From positions 1 to 64,000 of the forward strand of contig WTBY01000018.1 in the NCBI GenBank assembly GCA_013138865.1: 64,000 nucleotides of DNA, read 5' to 3'. The translations under genes and the position numbers were made by a program. Of the stretch, positions 18,858-28,609 are shown piece by piece (position 1 is the first letter of the stretch; each line of letters begins with the position of its first letter). The DNA is from Helicobacteraceae bacterium. GTDB lineage: Bacteria > Campylobacterota > Campylobacteria > Campylobacterales > Sulfurimonadaceae. The notes under the pieces were generated by a model. That model ran no database searches. It had not been told where the DNA came from and worked only from the letters and a program-made list of their open reading frames with translations.

Positions 18858-20951
18858 CTAAGAAGCTCCATAACCTTTTATAGAACTATTCCCTTTTATT
18901 CTACTAAGAAACAGAACCGGTAAAACAAATAACTCCATAATTAACGAGATCGAAACTAACAGAGAACTATATATACCTATATTTGAGATCGTAGTGTCTG
19001 GTACAAATATAAGTGCAATAAAAACTAAAATAAGAATTATATTCCCCATTCCAAGAGGTGTACCAATATAAAGAAATGAGCTCTCTAGTGATTGAACAGC
19101 ATTTCTAGGCTTAAAACGGTTGTTATAGTAATAGAAAATAAAGTGCATAGTCGCATCACTAGATAATGCAACCGTTATGATCATAGCAACTAACATTTCA
19201 GTAGAGATCGCTATATCTAACAACATGGTAACAGCAAAAAACCAAGATAGTGGCAGAGCATTAACCAAAAGTGCTATCCAAACAAATTCAAGCGTTCTTG
19301 TCATATAATATATAATACTCATTATAAGAACTAAAACAAAGAACACTACTAAAAATAGAGTATTTATACTATCCATTTTAGCAACTTGAAGTAGACTTGA
19401 AAGATCTTGTATTAAAATATTTTTATCTCTAATAAAGCTTAATATTTGAGCTTTTTCAGTGGTGTCATGTAGATAAATATTTAAAATTAAATGATCGTTT
19501 ATCATTATTTTATCGGTTATGTCATAAAGATCAAACATAAAAGAGTAAGAGTCTACATCAACATTAGCAAGTACAAAAGGTTCACCCTTATGCTCTTGTT
19601 TATATAACTTTTTAATTTCTGTATACGCTGACTCAATAGAGTCAATTTCTTTAAATTTTACTTTTAATGTATTTTGTATATTTTTAAGTTCATCTAATGT
19701 CTCTATACTCATACCCTCGTGAGTAAGTCCTAGTTGAATCTGTGTAGCAGATGTGTCTGTAACCACATTTATAGGTTTATATATATACATAAAAGAACCA
19801 TATACTAAAACTAATGCACTAAAAAGTAAAAATATATTTAGATCTGTTGTTTTGTACTTTGCTTCTTTAGCAGCAAAAAACTTAGCACTATCTTGAGTTA
19901 TGATCTCAGGTTTATTTGGTTCAAAAAAAGTGAGCATAACAGGTAAAAGCGTAAAACTAAATACAAAACCAACAGAAGAAGAGAGCGCAACATTAAGACC
20001 CATAGAGTGTAAAATATGAGAATCAACAAATATAAGAGATCCTATACCTAAGGCTGTTACCGTTGTTGTCCAAAATATTGGAACAAAGGTTTTAGTTAAA
20101 ACTCTATATAAAACTACATCATGAGATTTATTTCTATGAAGAACATGCCATTTATAGTAAATATAAACAAAGTCCATAACTGAGACCGTTACAGCTAAAA
20201 GAACTATAGAAATATGAGTCTCTTTAACAGGCGATATTAACTGAAACAGTGCAACTGTTAGAATTGTTGTAGCAACTATAAACACGGCTCCAAGCATAGT
20301 TGGTAAAAAGCTTTTAAATGCAATAGAAAATGAGATAGCAAGAACAATAAGTAAAATTGAGAAAAGTAAAATATCTTTTACTTCTGCACTACTTTGTATT
20401 TTAGATCTCTCATATGGGTAGCTACACTTAAACTCACTCAGCGAGACTATACCATCTGAAACAATATAAAAAGTAACTCTATCGCCGTTAACAAAACTTC
20501 TAAACTTAGCCGGGTTGTCTTCAACTTCTTGAAAAATAAAGTTATTATCTACATCAAAGAGAGTAATAATCTCTGTCATAGACTGCTCATCACTAAGAGA
20601 GTTGTTAAAAATACTCGTCTGTTTAAACAGAGTATTTAACGCTATAACATGCTCTTTTTCCATAAGTTGAAGCTGTAAAAACTTAAGTTTTTCGATCGCT
20701 TTAACTCCCCAACCATCACTTGAGACATCTACAACGACTTTTTCTATATTTAGTGAGGGATGGTTAAGTGCAAGAAGTTTAGAGTACTCATCAGATCCAT
20801 TTATCCAAAGTGACTTATCATCATAAACAAAACCTTTTTTTATATATAGAACTGAAGCTATAAGCAGTGCAGCCACTACAAAAAGCAAGAAAACTCTAAA
20901 ACGTTTTAAAAAGCTTAAATATCCATAATATGGTAATTTTTCAATAAGCAT
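18858..20951 (-). CDS. MMPL/RND-superfamily exporter
   Basis: Membrane protein of 697 residues with the RND half-duplicated layout: helix at residues about 16-35, a periplasmic loop (about 40-190), a group of five helices, a helix near 370-390, a second periplasmic loop, and a final group of helices. The size fits the MMPL family, which moves lipids or other hydrophobic molecules across or within the inner membrane. The substrate is unknown. A thioredoxin-fold protein is encoded immediately upstream with no gap. Confidence 0.85.
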   Translation of the reverse strand: MLIEKLPYYGYLSFLKRFRVFLLFVVAALLIASVLYIKKGFVYDDKSLWINGSDEYSKLLALNHPSLNIEKVVVDVSSDGWGVKAIEKLKFLQLQLMEKEHVIALNTLFKQTSIFNNSLSDEQSMTEIITLFDVDNNFIFQEVEDNPAKFRSFVNGDRVTFYIVSDGIVSLSEFKCSYPYERSKIQSSAEVKDILLFSILLIVLAISFSIAFKSFLPTMLGAVFIVATTILTVALFQLISPVKETHISIVLLAVTVSVMDFVYIYYKWHVLHRNKSHDVVLYRVLTKTFVPIFWTTTVTALGIGSLIFVDSHILHSMGLNVALSSSVGFVFSFTLLPVMLTFFEPNKPEIITQDSAKFFAAKEAKYKTTDLNIFLLFSALVLVYGSFMYIYKPINVVTDTSATQIQLGLTHEGMSIETLDELKNIQNTLKVKFKEIDSIESAYTEIKKLYKQEHKGEPFVLANVDVDSYSFMFDLYDITDKIMINDHLILNIYLHDTTEKAQILSFIRDKNILIQDLSSLLQVAKMDSINTLFLVVFFVLVLIMSIIYYMTRTLEFVWIALLVNALPLSWFFAVTMLLDIAISTEMLVAMIITVALSSDATMHFIFYYYNNRFKPRNAVQSLESSFLYIGTPLGMGNIILILVFIALIFVPDTTISNIGIYSSLLVSISLIMELFVLPVLFLSRIKGNSSIKGYGAS

Positions 20952-21443
20952 CTACTTAACCTTTCCGTTAATAATTATGTAAGGGCGTTTATAAACACCT
21001 ATTTTCTCAGCAGCTTCTGAAATTAAATCAATCGCATCTTCTGCATCTCCATCATCTTCTATTTCTAGGTCTTCGTAATTTATCATAACTGTTTTAAGAG
21101 CTATATCTTTCAAGTCTGAAGAGAGAATAGAAGCTATAACTTCTGATGATTTTTTACCTTTAAGTTCGTATAAATAGAACTTAAGAGTATATTTTTTAAA
21201 CATTCTTTTCTTCTTTTTAAATACAAAAGCTAAGTAACGTTGTGAAAGTTCACAATAAGGATCTATAAATGTATGTATAACTTTTTTACCTGTACCAAAA
21301 GTTATAGCACTACCGTTGAGACCTTGTAAAACTTCAAGAGTTTTTGCAGGAGTAAGTAGTTGTTTCTGCTTAGGCTCTGATGAGTACAAGCTAAAAGGGA
21401 GTAATAATAAGAATAATATATATACCACTAATGAATTTTTCAT
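20952..21443 (-). CDS. exported thioredoxin-fold protein with incomplete active site
   Basis: Protein of about 163 residues; I choose the ATG at 21443 (MKNSLVVYILFLLLLPFSLYSS, in part), which begins a normal signal peptide, over one at 21458. The mature part resembles DsbC/DsbG-type proteins: HTFIDPYCELSQRY occupies the active-site position, where CxxC is reduced to a single Cys, and RPYIIINGK provides the cis-Pro strand. It cannot act as a dithiol oxidase; a binding or single-Cys role is possible. Directly coupled to the MMPL exporter. Confidence 0.6.
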   Translation of the reverse strand: MKNSLVVYILFLLLLPFSLYSSEPKQKQLLTPAKTLEVLQGLNGSAITFGTGKKVIHTFIDPYCELSQRYLAFVFKKKKRMFKKYTLKFYLYELKGKKSSEVIASILSSDLKDIALKTVMINYEDLEIEDDGDAEDAIDLISEAAEKIGVYKRPYIIINGKVK

Positions 21444-21621
21444 AAGAGTATTATACATATCTATTCTAAAAAATAATACTAATAAATAAAAGAGTATAAT
21501 AAAATATGAGTTAATGAAAAAAATGAAATTAAACTGTCTTGGTAATTTGACATATAAAACTTAAGTAATATTAACTTAAGTTTTGCTACAATAATATATT
21601 ATTTAATTATAGGAGTTCATT

Positions 21622-21867
21622 ATGCAAACAATTGCAGTACAAGTTCAAGATAGTTATGTACAAAAATTTATGAGTTATGTTAATAATCATAGTGAAAGTA
21701 TCACTATATCTAAAGATAAAAACTTAGAAATTGACCCTTATTTTTATGAACGCCAAAAAGAATTGCATCAAATTAAAAATGATATTGATAATGGTAAAAT
21801 TCAAATGATAGAGAATGATGACTTTTGGAGTGATATAGATGATTTTGTAGAAACTCTACAAAAATGA
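21622..21867 (+). CDS. antitoxin of a second RelE/ParE-type pair
   Basis: Acidic 81-residue protein beginning QTIAVQVQDSYVQKFMSYVNN, typical of small antitoxins with an N-terminal dimerisation and DNA-binding part, and ending DDFWSDIDDFVETLQ. It overlaps the toxin gene by 4 bases. The WSDIDDFV tail is nearly repeated by the orphan antitoxin-like protein at 53834 (FWDDVDI), suggesting related toxin-binding tails. GAGTT before the ATG serves as ribosome binding site. Confidence 0.75.
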   Translation: MQTIAVQVQDSYVQKFMSYVNNHSESITISKDKNLEIDPYFYERQKELHQIKNDIDNGKIQMIENDDFWSDIDDFVETLQK

Positions 21868-22148
21868 GAATCATAAATAATCCAGATTTTTCAAAAGAGT
21901 TAAAAGAGATATTAAAGTATATTGCAAATGATAAGCCAACTGCTAGTAGAAAGTTTAGTAAAGAACTAAAAGAAAATATCAAAAATATTCCAATTAACCC
22001 ATATATGTATCCACCATCACAATATTTTAATGATAAAGATGTAAGAGATATGACATATAAAAAATATACTATAGTTTATCAAGTAATGTTAGAAAAAAAC
22101 ACTATTGAAATAATGAAAATATTTAATAAAAATAAACCATCATCGTAA
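21864..22148 (+). CDS. RelE/ParE-superfamily toxin
   Basis: Protein of 94 residues: IINNPDFSKELKEILKYIAND at the N-terminus, KFSKELKENIKNI, VRDMTYKKYTIVYQV and ENTIEIMKIFNK-like end. The pattern is that of ParE (IYxYIA near the start, YxIVYxV strand, final hydrophobic strand). ParE toxins inhibit DNA gyrase; others of this fold cleave mRNA. Overlaps the antitoxin start-to-stop by 4 bases. Confidence 0.8.
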   Translation: MRIINNPDFSKELKEILKYIANDKPTASRKFSKELKENIKNIPINPYMYPPSQYFNDKDVRDMTYKKYTIVYQVMLEKNTIEIMKIFNKNKPSS

Positions 22149-22567
22149 ATCAGATACAATAAATCAGAGGAAATAACAAGATTACACTTGCGTCAATTTG
22201 AACTTTAACTTACAAATGAAGTTTCAAAATGAACCAAATCTTTTGAAATAATACCATCTTGTAGTTCACTTCAAGCGTTGTGCTACAGTTTTAAATGTAC
22301 ACCCCTGTGATTGTATATCCACTTTTAAAACTTTTTATAACCATAGATATAGCTGATTTAGACAGCCATGAGAGTCTATTTGAAACTTGTGACATAAACT
22401 AAAAAAAAGAACTAAAAACTAGAAGATTTTAAAATACAAAATAGAAAATAGAAAGCATGAACTGAAAATAGAGTTTTGTACTCAAATTAGCAAACTTAGT
22501 GTAAAATAAACAAATATTGAATTTACAAGTGGTTCTATAATAAAAATTTAAAGTTAAGGATAGTAAA
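22149..22567. other. 419-base gap without a recognisable gene
   Basis: Only very short frames occur on both strands. It is AT-rich, with a purine run near 22380-22450 (repeats of AAAATAGAAA) and nothing resembling a tRNA or a strong terminator. It separates the toxin-antitoxin pair from core genes and is probably decayed accessory DNA plus the promoter of the following peroxidase gene. Confidence 0.5.
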
Positions 22568-23107
22568 TTGAGAATTTTTGTAATACTTTTTTTACTATTA
22601 ACAGCTCTGATCGCTAAGGATAACAGTATGAATATTTATGATTTTAACGTAACTACAATTGAGTCAAAAGAGATCTCAATGTCAAAGTATAAAGACAAGG
22701 TACTACTTATAGTAAATGTAGCTAGTGAGTGTGCTTTCACCCCACAATATGAAGGGTTAGAAAAACTTTATCAAACATATAAAGATCAAGGTTTTATGGT
22801 TTTAGCTTTTCCATGTAACCAGTTTAGCAATCAAGAGAGTGCTCCTAATGAGAAAATAAAATTTTTCTGCGTAGAAAACTATGATGTTCACTTTGATATG
22901 TTTAGTAAAGTAGATGTTAATGGAAAGAGTGCAATAGCACTCTATAAACACTTAAAAGAGCAAAAAGGTGGTTTTGTAACAGATGCTATAAAGTGGAACT
23001 TTACAAAGTTTTTAGTTGATAGAGATGGAAACATTGTAGATAGGTTTTCACCTACAACCAAGCCTAAAGACATAGCAAAATATATAGAGAAACTACTTAA
23101 AAAGTGA
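22568..23107 (+). CDS. glutathione peroxidase-family protein, exported
   Basis: Thiol peroxidase of 179 residues that reduces hydroperoxides. TTG start at 22568, preceded by TTAAGGA. An N-terminal signal peptide (RIFVILFLLLTALIA) places it in the periplasm. The active-site set is present: Cys in ASECAFTPQYEGLE (Cys in place of selenocysteine), Gln in FPCNQF and Trp/Asn in WNFTKFLV. Non-selenium bacterial members usually work with thioredoxin rather than glutathione. It overlaps the next gene by 4 bases. Confidence 0.92.
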   Translation: MRIFVILFLLLTALIAKDNSMNIYDFNVTTIESKEISMSKYKDKVLLIVNVASECAFTPQYEGLEKLYQTYKDQGFMVLAFPCNQFSNQESAPNEKIKFFCVENYDVHFDMFSKVDVNGKSAIALYKHLKEQKGGFVTDAIKWNFTKFLVDRDGNIVDRFSPTTKPKDIAKYIEKLLKK

Positions 23108-23619
23108 AAGAGTTAAAATATATAAAACATTACTCACAAGAGACGCAAAATAGTGTCTATACACTTATAGAAAAAGAACAGTTAGGAATTTACCTTTCCA
23201 ATAAATACACAACTCAACACTCATACAAAACAGATAAAACTCTTTTTTTCTATGTTAATGAACTTAAAAATTTATATTTAAAAAAATCTGCCCCTCTCTC
23301 AAAAGTACTTTATGATAGTAAAATAAATGTTGTACATAATGCACTAGGTACACACCATTTTATTTCACGCGTTCAAGGTTCAAAACTAAAAGCAAAAAAT
23401 GAGATCCGTATAGCTTCAATGTTTAAAAATTTACCGCAAGAGTTTTTAGAGATGATTGTGGTTCATGAAATAGCTCACTTCAAAGTAAAAGAGCACAACA
23501 AAGCATTTTATAAACTTTGTTCTCATATGCAAAGTAAATATCATCAAGTTGAATTTGACTTGAGAGTTTACTTAACACATTTAGATTTTTATGGAAAAAT
23601 TGAGAGTTGGAACTCGTAA
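23104..23619 (+). CDS. YgjP/WLM-type zinc metallopeptidase-like protein
   Basis: Protein of 171 residues, starting at a GTG that overlaps the preceding stop. It carries HEIAHFKVKEHNKAFY, where HExxH plus the downstream His forms a gluzincin-like zinc site as in the YgjP (DUF45) family. Cytoplasmic. Substrate unknown. It is translationally coupled to the peroxidase gene, although no functional link is known. Confidence 0.8.
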   Translation: MKELKYIKHYSQETQNSVYTLIEKEQLGIYLSNKYTTQHSYKTDKTLFFYVNELKNLYLKKSAPLSKVLYDSKINVVHNALGTHHFISRVQGSKLKAKNEIRIASMFKNLPQEFLEMIVVHEIAHFKVKEHNKAFYKLCSHMQSKYHQVEFDLRVYLTHLDFYGKIESWNS

Positions 23620-23641
23620 TAACTGACAAAAATTTCTTTTT

Positions 23642-24226
23642 TTAATCTATCTCAATATTCTTTAAAAGACCATCTTTAATGTCATATACAAGACCATGAA
23701 CATTTAGATCTTTACCATTTTTTATTGCATTTTTAACAAACGAAATATTTAAAACATTTTTGACTTGTTCTTTTACATTTAACTCACAAAGAAGATCAAA
23801 CTTTTTCTCTTCATCTTCTACGGCATCTAACTCATCTTTATGAAATCTTTGAACATCTTTGATATGTCTTAACCAGTTGTCAATTAACCCATATTCAACA
23901 TCTCCCATTGAGGCTTTTACGCCACCACAACCATAATGACCTGTAATTATGATGTGCTTTACTTCAAGCACTTCAACAGCATACTGAATAACAGAAAGCG
24001 CATTTAAGTCTGTATGTACAACCATATTTGCAATATTTCTATGAACGAATACTTCTCCTGGAGGAAGATCAATTATCTGGTTTGCAGGAACACGACTATC
24101 TGCACACCCTATCCATAAATACTCTGGTTTTTGTTGCTTTGCAAGCTTATGGAAAAAACTAGGATCACTCTGTTTTATATTATCAGCCCAAATCTTATTG
24201 TTCTCAAATATTTTTTCTAACTTCAT
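23642..24226 (-). CDS. beta-class carbonic anhydrase
   Basis: Interconverts CO2 and bicarbonate; cytoplasmic, 194 residues. Zinc ligands are seen in WIGCADSRVPANQI (Cys, and the Asp-Arg dyad) and GHYGCGG (His and Cys). Length fits the family. Campylobacterota that fix CO2 or live at varying CO2 often carry one. It follows a bestrophin-type channel gene by 16 bases in the same direction; bestrophins conduct anions including bicarbonate, so the two may act together in inorganic carbon supply (inference). Confidence 0.93.
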   Translation of the reverse strand: MKLEKIFENNKIWADNIKQSDPSFFHKLAKQQKPEYLWIGCADSRVPANQIIDLPPGEVFVHRNIANMVVHTDLNALSVIQYAVEVLEVKHIIITGHYGCGGVKASMGDVEYGLIDNWLRHIKDVQRFHKDELDAVEDEEKKFDLLCELNVKEQVKNVLNISFVKNAIKNGKDLNVHGLVYDIKDGLLKNIEID

Positions 24227-24242
24227 TACTTATTCTCCTTGG

Positions 24243-25259
24243 TTAATTTAAAATATCGTTTATCGGTTGAACTGGCAATGGAATATCTTTTTCACCTAAA
24301 GATTCCTTTAGATCAATCTCTACTGTTCTAACCATAGCATTTAAAGGCAGATCATTTACTCCACCTTCAAATGGATCTTCCATACTATCACTAACTCTTT
24401 CCATAATAAAAAAGACCCATGAAATGATCATTGTAAATGGAACTAAAGCAAACATATATTCTCTTTGAAGTAGTGCATCATGTAAGTATTTGAGACCTTG
24501 ATCTTCAAATATTTCAATAAAGCCAAGTGGTAAAAGTAACATAAATATCCATGTAAATATTTGACCGATATGTGCAAATGCTCTAGGAAATGGAGTTTTT
24601 TTAATTCTCTCACATTTACCTTGTGCGTCATAAAGGTGCTCAATACTTTCAGTAAATGAAACTTGTTTTCTTGAGTCTAAATATCCATCAATAGTCATTT
24701 TTTGTACAAGTTGCCCTTGTTTTATTAAAATTTGTGTTGCAACATTTGAGTAGTTTGAGAGTTGATCTAATTTTTTTGTATCTAAAAAGTTTGACAGTTC
24801 ATCAAACTCGTCATCAGGTATAAACTTATGATTAAACATCCTAAGTGAATTTCCCTTAGGTAACCTAGAAGTTTCTCTTAATTGATACTTTAATGCTGTG
24901 ATCCATGCTAAATGATTATAAATGAGCTCTTTTTTAACAGTGTCAGATATGGGTGTTCCATTATCTAGAAAAGGAAGTGTGTGAACTTTATTGGACCATG
25001 ACCTACTTTTATTAATGATATCACCCCAAATTTTTCTTGCTTCCCACCATCTATCATATGTCTCTTTACTCTTAAATCCTAAATATATTGAGACCGCAAT
25101 ACCAATTGTTGTTATAGGTGCGATAGGAATAGAAATAAGCCCAAGACCCACAAAATCATGTAGATATACAGCAAATGCTGCCCACGAAGCAGTTAGTAAT
25201 AGAAATATCCATGAATCTAAAAATAGTATTTTAAACCTAATTTTTCTTCTTATATACAT
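24243..25259 (-). CDS. bestrophin-family anion channel (UPF0187)
   Basis: Membrane protein of 338 residues. The N-terminus has a hydrophobic hairpin (about residues 15-55), then the family segment GFKSKETYDRWWEARKIWGDIINKSRSW at 60-87 (in part), and two more helices in the second half (about 230-250 and 270-285), followed by the conserved SDSMEDPFEGGVNDLPL. Bacterial bestrophins form pentameric ion channels. The neighbouring carbonic anhydrase gene suggests bicarbonate or chloride transport. Confidence 0.9.
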   Translation of the reverse strand: MYIRRKIRFKILFLDSWIFLLLTASWAAFAVYLHDFVGLGLISIPIAPITTIGIAVSIYLGFKSKETYDRWWEARKIWGDIINKSRSWSNKVHTLPFLDNGTPISDTVKKELIYNHLAWITALKYQLRETSRLPKGNSLRMFNHKFIPDDEFDELSNFLDTKKLDQLSNYSNVATQILIKQGQLVQKMTIDGYLDSRKQVSFTESIEHLYDAQGKCERIKKTPFPRAFAHIGQIFTWIFMLLLPLGFIEIFEDQGLKYLHDALLQREYMFALVPFTMIISWVFFIMERVSDSMEDPFEGGVNDLPLNAMVRTVEIDLKESLGEKDIPLPVQPINDILN

Positions 25260-25313
25260 TTTTATCCAATTTTAATTTAAGTAATAACAATTTATTAAAT
25301 ATGATTATGATAT

Positions 25314-25598
25314 CTAAACTTTTTTAAACTTTTTTGAATGAAACTTATACCATTTACAGCGTTTTTTATTTTTAATAGAGTAAATATTTGAAGTAAACTT
25401 TCGCCCACACTCTTGGCACTCAAAAGTTGCTCTATTTTTATATTTATTATAGTGAACAAATAAGAAGTTACCAACTTGTTGACCCTCTACATAGATAATT
25501 TTTTTATTTTCACAAAAAGCTTTTTCAGTTAAAAGAGCATTTTCACGCTCTTTTAGCAACCAACTAGGTTCTATGTCTTCTTCAAAATCATCATCCAT
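25314..25598 (-). CDS. small protein with a CxxC motif, unknown function
   Basis: Protein of 94 residues. Acidic N-terminus and basic C-terminus, with FECQECGRKFTS in the second half as half of a zinc ribbon; other Cys residues lie at FCENKK and KRCKW. Possibly a zinc-binding nucleic-acid or assembly protein. No family recognised. Same direction as the gene at 25610, 11 bases away. Confidence 0.55.
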   Translation of the reverse strand: MDDDFEEDIEPSWLLKERENALLTEKAFCENKKIIYVEGQQVGNFLFVHYNKYKNRATFECQECGRKFTSNIYSIKNKKRCKWYKFHSKKFKKV

Positions 25599-25609
25599 AT
25601 TTTAGAACT

Positions 25610-26104
25610 TTATTTTTGTAATAGCGTAGTTAAAGGTGTTGAATTTAACTGTTCATCCTCTTGAAGTTGTTGTAAACTAAAATGAGTGCTTGTGCTCATT
25701 TTCTCTTTATCTTCAGCTTTAGCGTCTACACTATGCTTTAGTCTCTCCATTAACTCTTTTCTAAAAGCTTCAAGTGCGTCAGCAATACGTGCCATAGATT
25801 CAGGTGATCCGTCAGAGCTTTTCATAAGCTCGTCTTTGTATTTTTCTACTATTTCATCTATTTTGTCTTGATTTAGATCTTTTAAATATAGATCAGCACC
25901 TTTTTCACTAAGTGCAGTTCTAAACTCTTCAACTTGTGCATCACTCACCATCTCGTTAGCTTTACGATCGGTAAAGATCTCTTCTCTTGAAAAGTCAAAC
26001 TCTTCAAGAAGATCTTGAAATTTAGAACTATTTTCTTCTTCATCTTTAAGTGTTTTTGTAGCACTAAGTCCAGCTAAAGGAGCTACATTTGTATCAATAT
26101 TCAT
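25610..26104 (-). CDS. acidic helical protein of unknown function
   Basis: Protein of 164 residues, rich in Glu, Asp and Lys and predicted helical; no signal peptide or membrane segment. It starts MNIDTNVAPLAGLSATK, a disordered beginning, and ends in a Gln/Ser/Thr-rich tail. Layout resembles flagellar or secretion-associated chaperone-like proteins, but there is no motif to support that. Divergent from pyrD across 121 bases. Confidence 0.6.
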   Translation of the reverse strand: MNIDTNVAPLAGLSATKTLKDEEENSSKFQDLLEEFDFSREEIFTDRKANEMVSDAQVEEFRTALSEKGADLYLKDLNQDKIDEIVEKYKDELMKSSDGSPESMARIADALEAFRKELMERLKHSVDAKAEDKEKMSTSTHFSLQQLQEDEQLNSTPLTTLLQK

Positions 26105-26225
26105 CTTTATTCACCTCTCTCATTTAGAACTAACAAGCAATAAATATTCCTATGTATAAAAAATTATTTATCTCAAAATAAACTCTTTTAGCTATAATTA
26201 CTTTTAAAAAATATATAGGTATATT

Positions 26226-27281
26226 ATGATCCCTTATGAAACAGTAAAACCATTATTATTCAAACTACAACCAGAAAGTGCTCATCATGTGATCGAGACT
26301 CTACTTAGAACGGCTAATATATGCCCTACTCTTTTTAATAGATGGATAGAGAAGCATTTTATAAATGATCCTATTTTAAACCAGGAGCTATTTGGAAAAA
26401 CTTTTTTAAATCCTGTTGGTTTAGGTGCAGGTTTTGACAAAAATGCAACTATGGTTCGTGGTATTCAAGCTTTAGGTTTTGGTAGTACTGAAATAGGTAC
26501 GATCACACCTAAACCACAAGAAGGAAACCCTAAACCTAGAATGTTTCGTCATGTAGAAGAAGAGTCTATTCAAAATGCAATGGGTTTTAATAACGATGGT
26601 CTGTTAAAAATTCAAAGACGCTTACAAAATATTTATCCATTCTCAACTCCGATCGGAGTAAACATAGGTAAAAATAAACTTACAAGTGATAAAGATGCGA
26701 TCGAAGACTATAAAATTCTTTTGAAAGCTTTACACTCACTTGGTGACTATATGGTAATTAACATCAGTTCACCAAACACACCGGGTTTAAGAGACTTACA
26801 AAATGAAGAGTTTATAACTGAACTTTTTACAGAAGCTAAAGAGATAACTGATAAGCCTATTTTACTAAAAATAGCACCTGACATGAGTGAACAACAAGCA
26901 GTTGATCTTACTTCACTTGCAGTTGACAAAGGTGCTGATGGAATCATAGCTACTAACACTACGATCGACTACTCTTTAGTTAAAGAGCCTAAAGATATAG
27001 GTGGTATTAGCGGAGCAGTTCTTAAAGAGCAAAGTTTTAAGATCTTTGACGCAGTAGCCAAAGAGCTTTATGGAAAGACCACTCTTATAAGTGTTGGCGG
27101 TATAGACTCGGCAGAAGAAGCATACAAACGTATAAAAGCTGGTGCTTCTTTAGTTCAAGTCTTAAGTGCGATCGTGTTTCATGGTCCAACACTTATACGC
27201 GACATCAATTTAGGTCTAATTGATCTACTTAAAGCTGATGGCTACTCAAACATAACAGAAGCAATTGGTGCTAACAGATAG
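26226..27281 (+). CDS. pyrD: dihydroorotate dehydrogenase, class 2 (quinone-dependent)
   Basis: Fourth step of pyrimidine synthesis, oxidising dihydroorotate to orotate at the membrane with quinone as acceptor. The 351 residues have the class 2 N-terminal amphipathic helix (residues 1-40), then FMN barrel motifs NPVGLGAGFDKNA, AMGFNNDG, NISSPNTPGLRDLQ with the catalytic Ser, LLKIAPD, ATNTT and SVGGI. Its stop overlaps the GTG start of the next gene (TAGTG). Confidence 0.95.
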   Translation: MIPYETVKPLLFKLQPESAHHVIETLLRTANICPTLFNRWIEKHFINDPILNQELFGKTFLNPVGLGAGFDKNATMVRGIQALGFGSTEIGTITPKPQEGNPKPRMFRHVEEESIQNAMGFNNDGLLKIQRRLQNIYPFSTPIGVNIGKNKLTSDKDAIEDYKILLKALHSLGDYMVINISSPNTPGLRDLQNEEFITELFTEAKEITDKPILLKIAPDMSEQQAVDLTSLAVDKGADGIIATNTTIDYSLVKEPKDIGGISGAVLKEQSFKIFDAVAKELYGKTTLISVGGIDSAEEAYKRIKAGASLVQVLSAIVFHGPTLIRDINLGLIDLLKADGYSNITEAIGANR

Positions 27282-28609
27282 TGAAACTTTTATTTACAAT
27301 ATTTTTAACTTTAGGAACAATGATGGCAAACTCACTACCTGAGTACAAAACTTTAACACTAGACAACGGTCTTGAGATCTATGTGATCGAGATGGAAAAC
27401 AACTCAAATGTAATTTCAACAGATATTTTTTACAAAGTTGGAAGTAGAAATGAAGTTATGGGGAAAAGTGGTATAGCACATATGCTAGAGCACATGAACT
27501 TCAAGTCAACTAAAAACCTAAAAGCTGGTGAGTTTGATGAGAGAGTAAAGAGTATCGGTGGTAGTAACAACGCTTCTACTGGTTTTGACATAACTCACTA
27601 CTATATAAAATCAAGTACACCAAATTTAGGTAACTCTTTAGAACTTTTTGCTGAACTTATGCAGAACCTAAAGCTTACAGATAGTGAGTTTCAAAGTGAG
27701 CGTGACGTAGTAGCTGAAGAGAGACGTTGGAGAACTGACAACAACCCAAGTGGTTACTTGTACTTTAGAACTTTCAACAACACTTACATATACCACCCAT
27801 ACCACTGGATGCCGATCGGTTTTATGGGTGACATTTTGACATGGACACTTGAAGATATTAAGAGTTTTCATAAAAAGTACTATCAGCCACAAAATGCTAT
27901 TTTAATAGTTAGTGGTGATGTTAAAGCTGAAGATGTTTTTAAACAAGCTAAAGAGCAGTTTGGTAAAATTAAAAATAGTGGAGAAATTCCTAAAGTACTT
28001 TTTGTAGAGCCTGAACAAGATGGTGCAAAAGAGATCACAGTTTATAAAGATAGCGAGGTTGAGATGTTAAGTATGACTTTTCATATACCTAACTTTGAAG
28101 ATGAAGATCAACCAGCACTTTCAGCGATCAGTGAAATTTTAAGTAGTGGAAAAAGTAGTAGACTCTATAAAGTTTTAGTGGATGAAAAGCAGATGGTAAA
28201 CCAAGTATATGGTTACAACATGGAGAATAAAGATCCAGGTGTATTTATATTCTTTGCAACTTGTAACCCAGGTGTAAAAGCCAAAGATGTAAAAAAAGTA
28301 ATAATCAAAGAGATAGAGAAGTTAAAGAGTGAAAAAGTAACTAATAAAGAGCTAAACCGTGTTAAAATCAACACTAAAGCTGATTTTATCTATTCTTTGG
28401 AAAACTCAACATCTGTAGCAAATTTGTTTGGTTCTTACCTAGCTCGTGGAAGTCTAAAACCACTTTTAGAGTATGAGGACAAAATAAATACTATAACGCC
28501 AAAAGAGATCTTAAAAGTTGCAAAAAAACATTTTAACTTTAAACACTCAACAACAGTAATACTTAAAAAAGAAAAATCTAAAAAAGAAACTAATAAGGAA
28601 GAGAAATAA
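27281..28609 (+). CDS. M16-family zinc protease, exported
   Basis: Protein of 442 residues starting with GTG, with an N-terminal signal peptide (KLLFTIFLTLGTMMANS). The inverted zinc motif HMLEH (HxxEH) occurs in GIAHMLEHMNFKST, and the distal Glu in ERDVVAEERRWR. Related to PqqL/insulinase-type peptidases that degrade small peptides or process periplasmic proteins. Fully coupled to pyrD and to dapA by one-base overlaps; the gene order pyrD-peptidase-dapA is typical for the group. Confidence 0.9.
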   Translation: MKLLFTIFLTLGTMMANSLPEYKTLTLDNGLEIYVIEMENNSNVISTDIFYKVGSRNEVMGKSGIAHMLEHMNFKSTKNLKAGEFDERVKSIGGSNNASTGFDITHYYIKSSTPNLGNSLELFAELMQNLKLTDSEFQSERDVVAEERRWRTDNNPSGYLYFRTFNNTYIYHPYHWMPIGFMGDILTWTLEDIKSFHKKYYQPQNAILIVSGDVKAEDVFKQAKEQFGKIKNSGEIPKVLFVEPEQDGAKEITVYKDSEVEMLSMTFHIPNFEDEDQPALSAISEILSSGKSSRLYKVLVDEKQMVNQVYGYNMENKDPGVFIFFATCNPGVKAKDVKKVIIKEIEKLKSEKVTNKELNRVKINTKADFIYSLENSTSVANLFGSYLARGSLKPLLEYEDKINTITPKEILKVAKKHFNFKHSTTVILKKEKSKKETNKEEK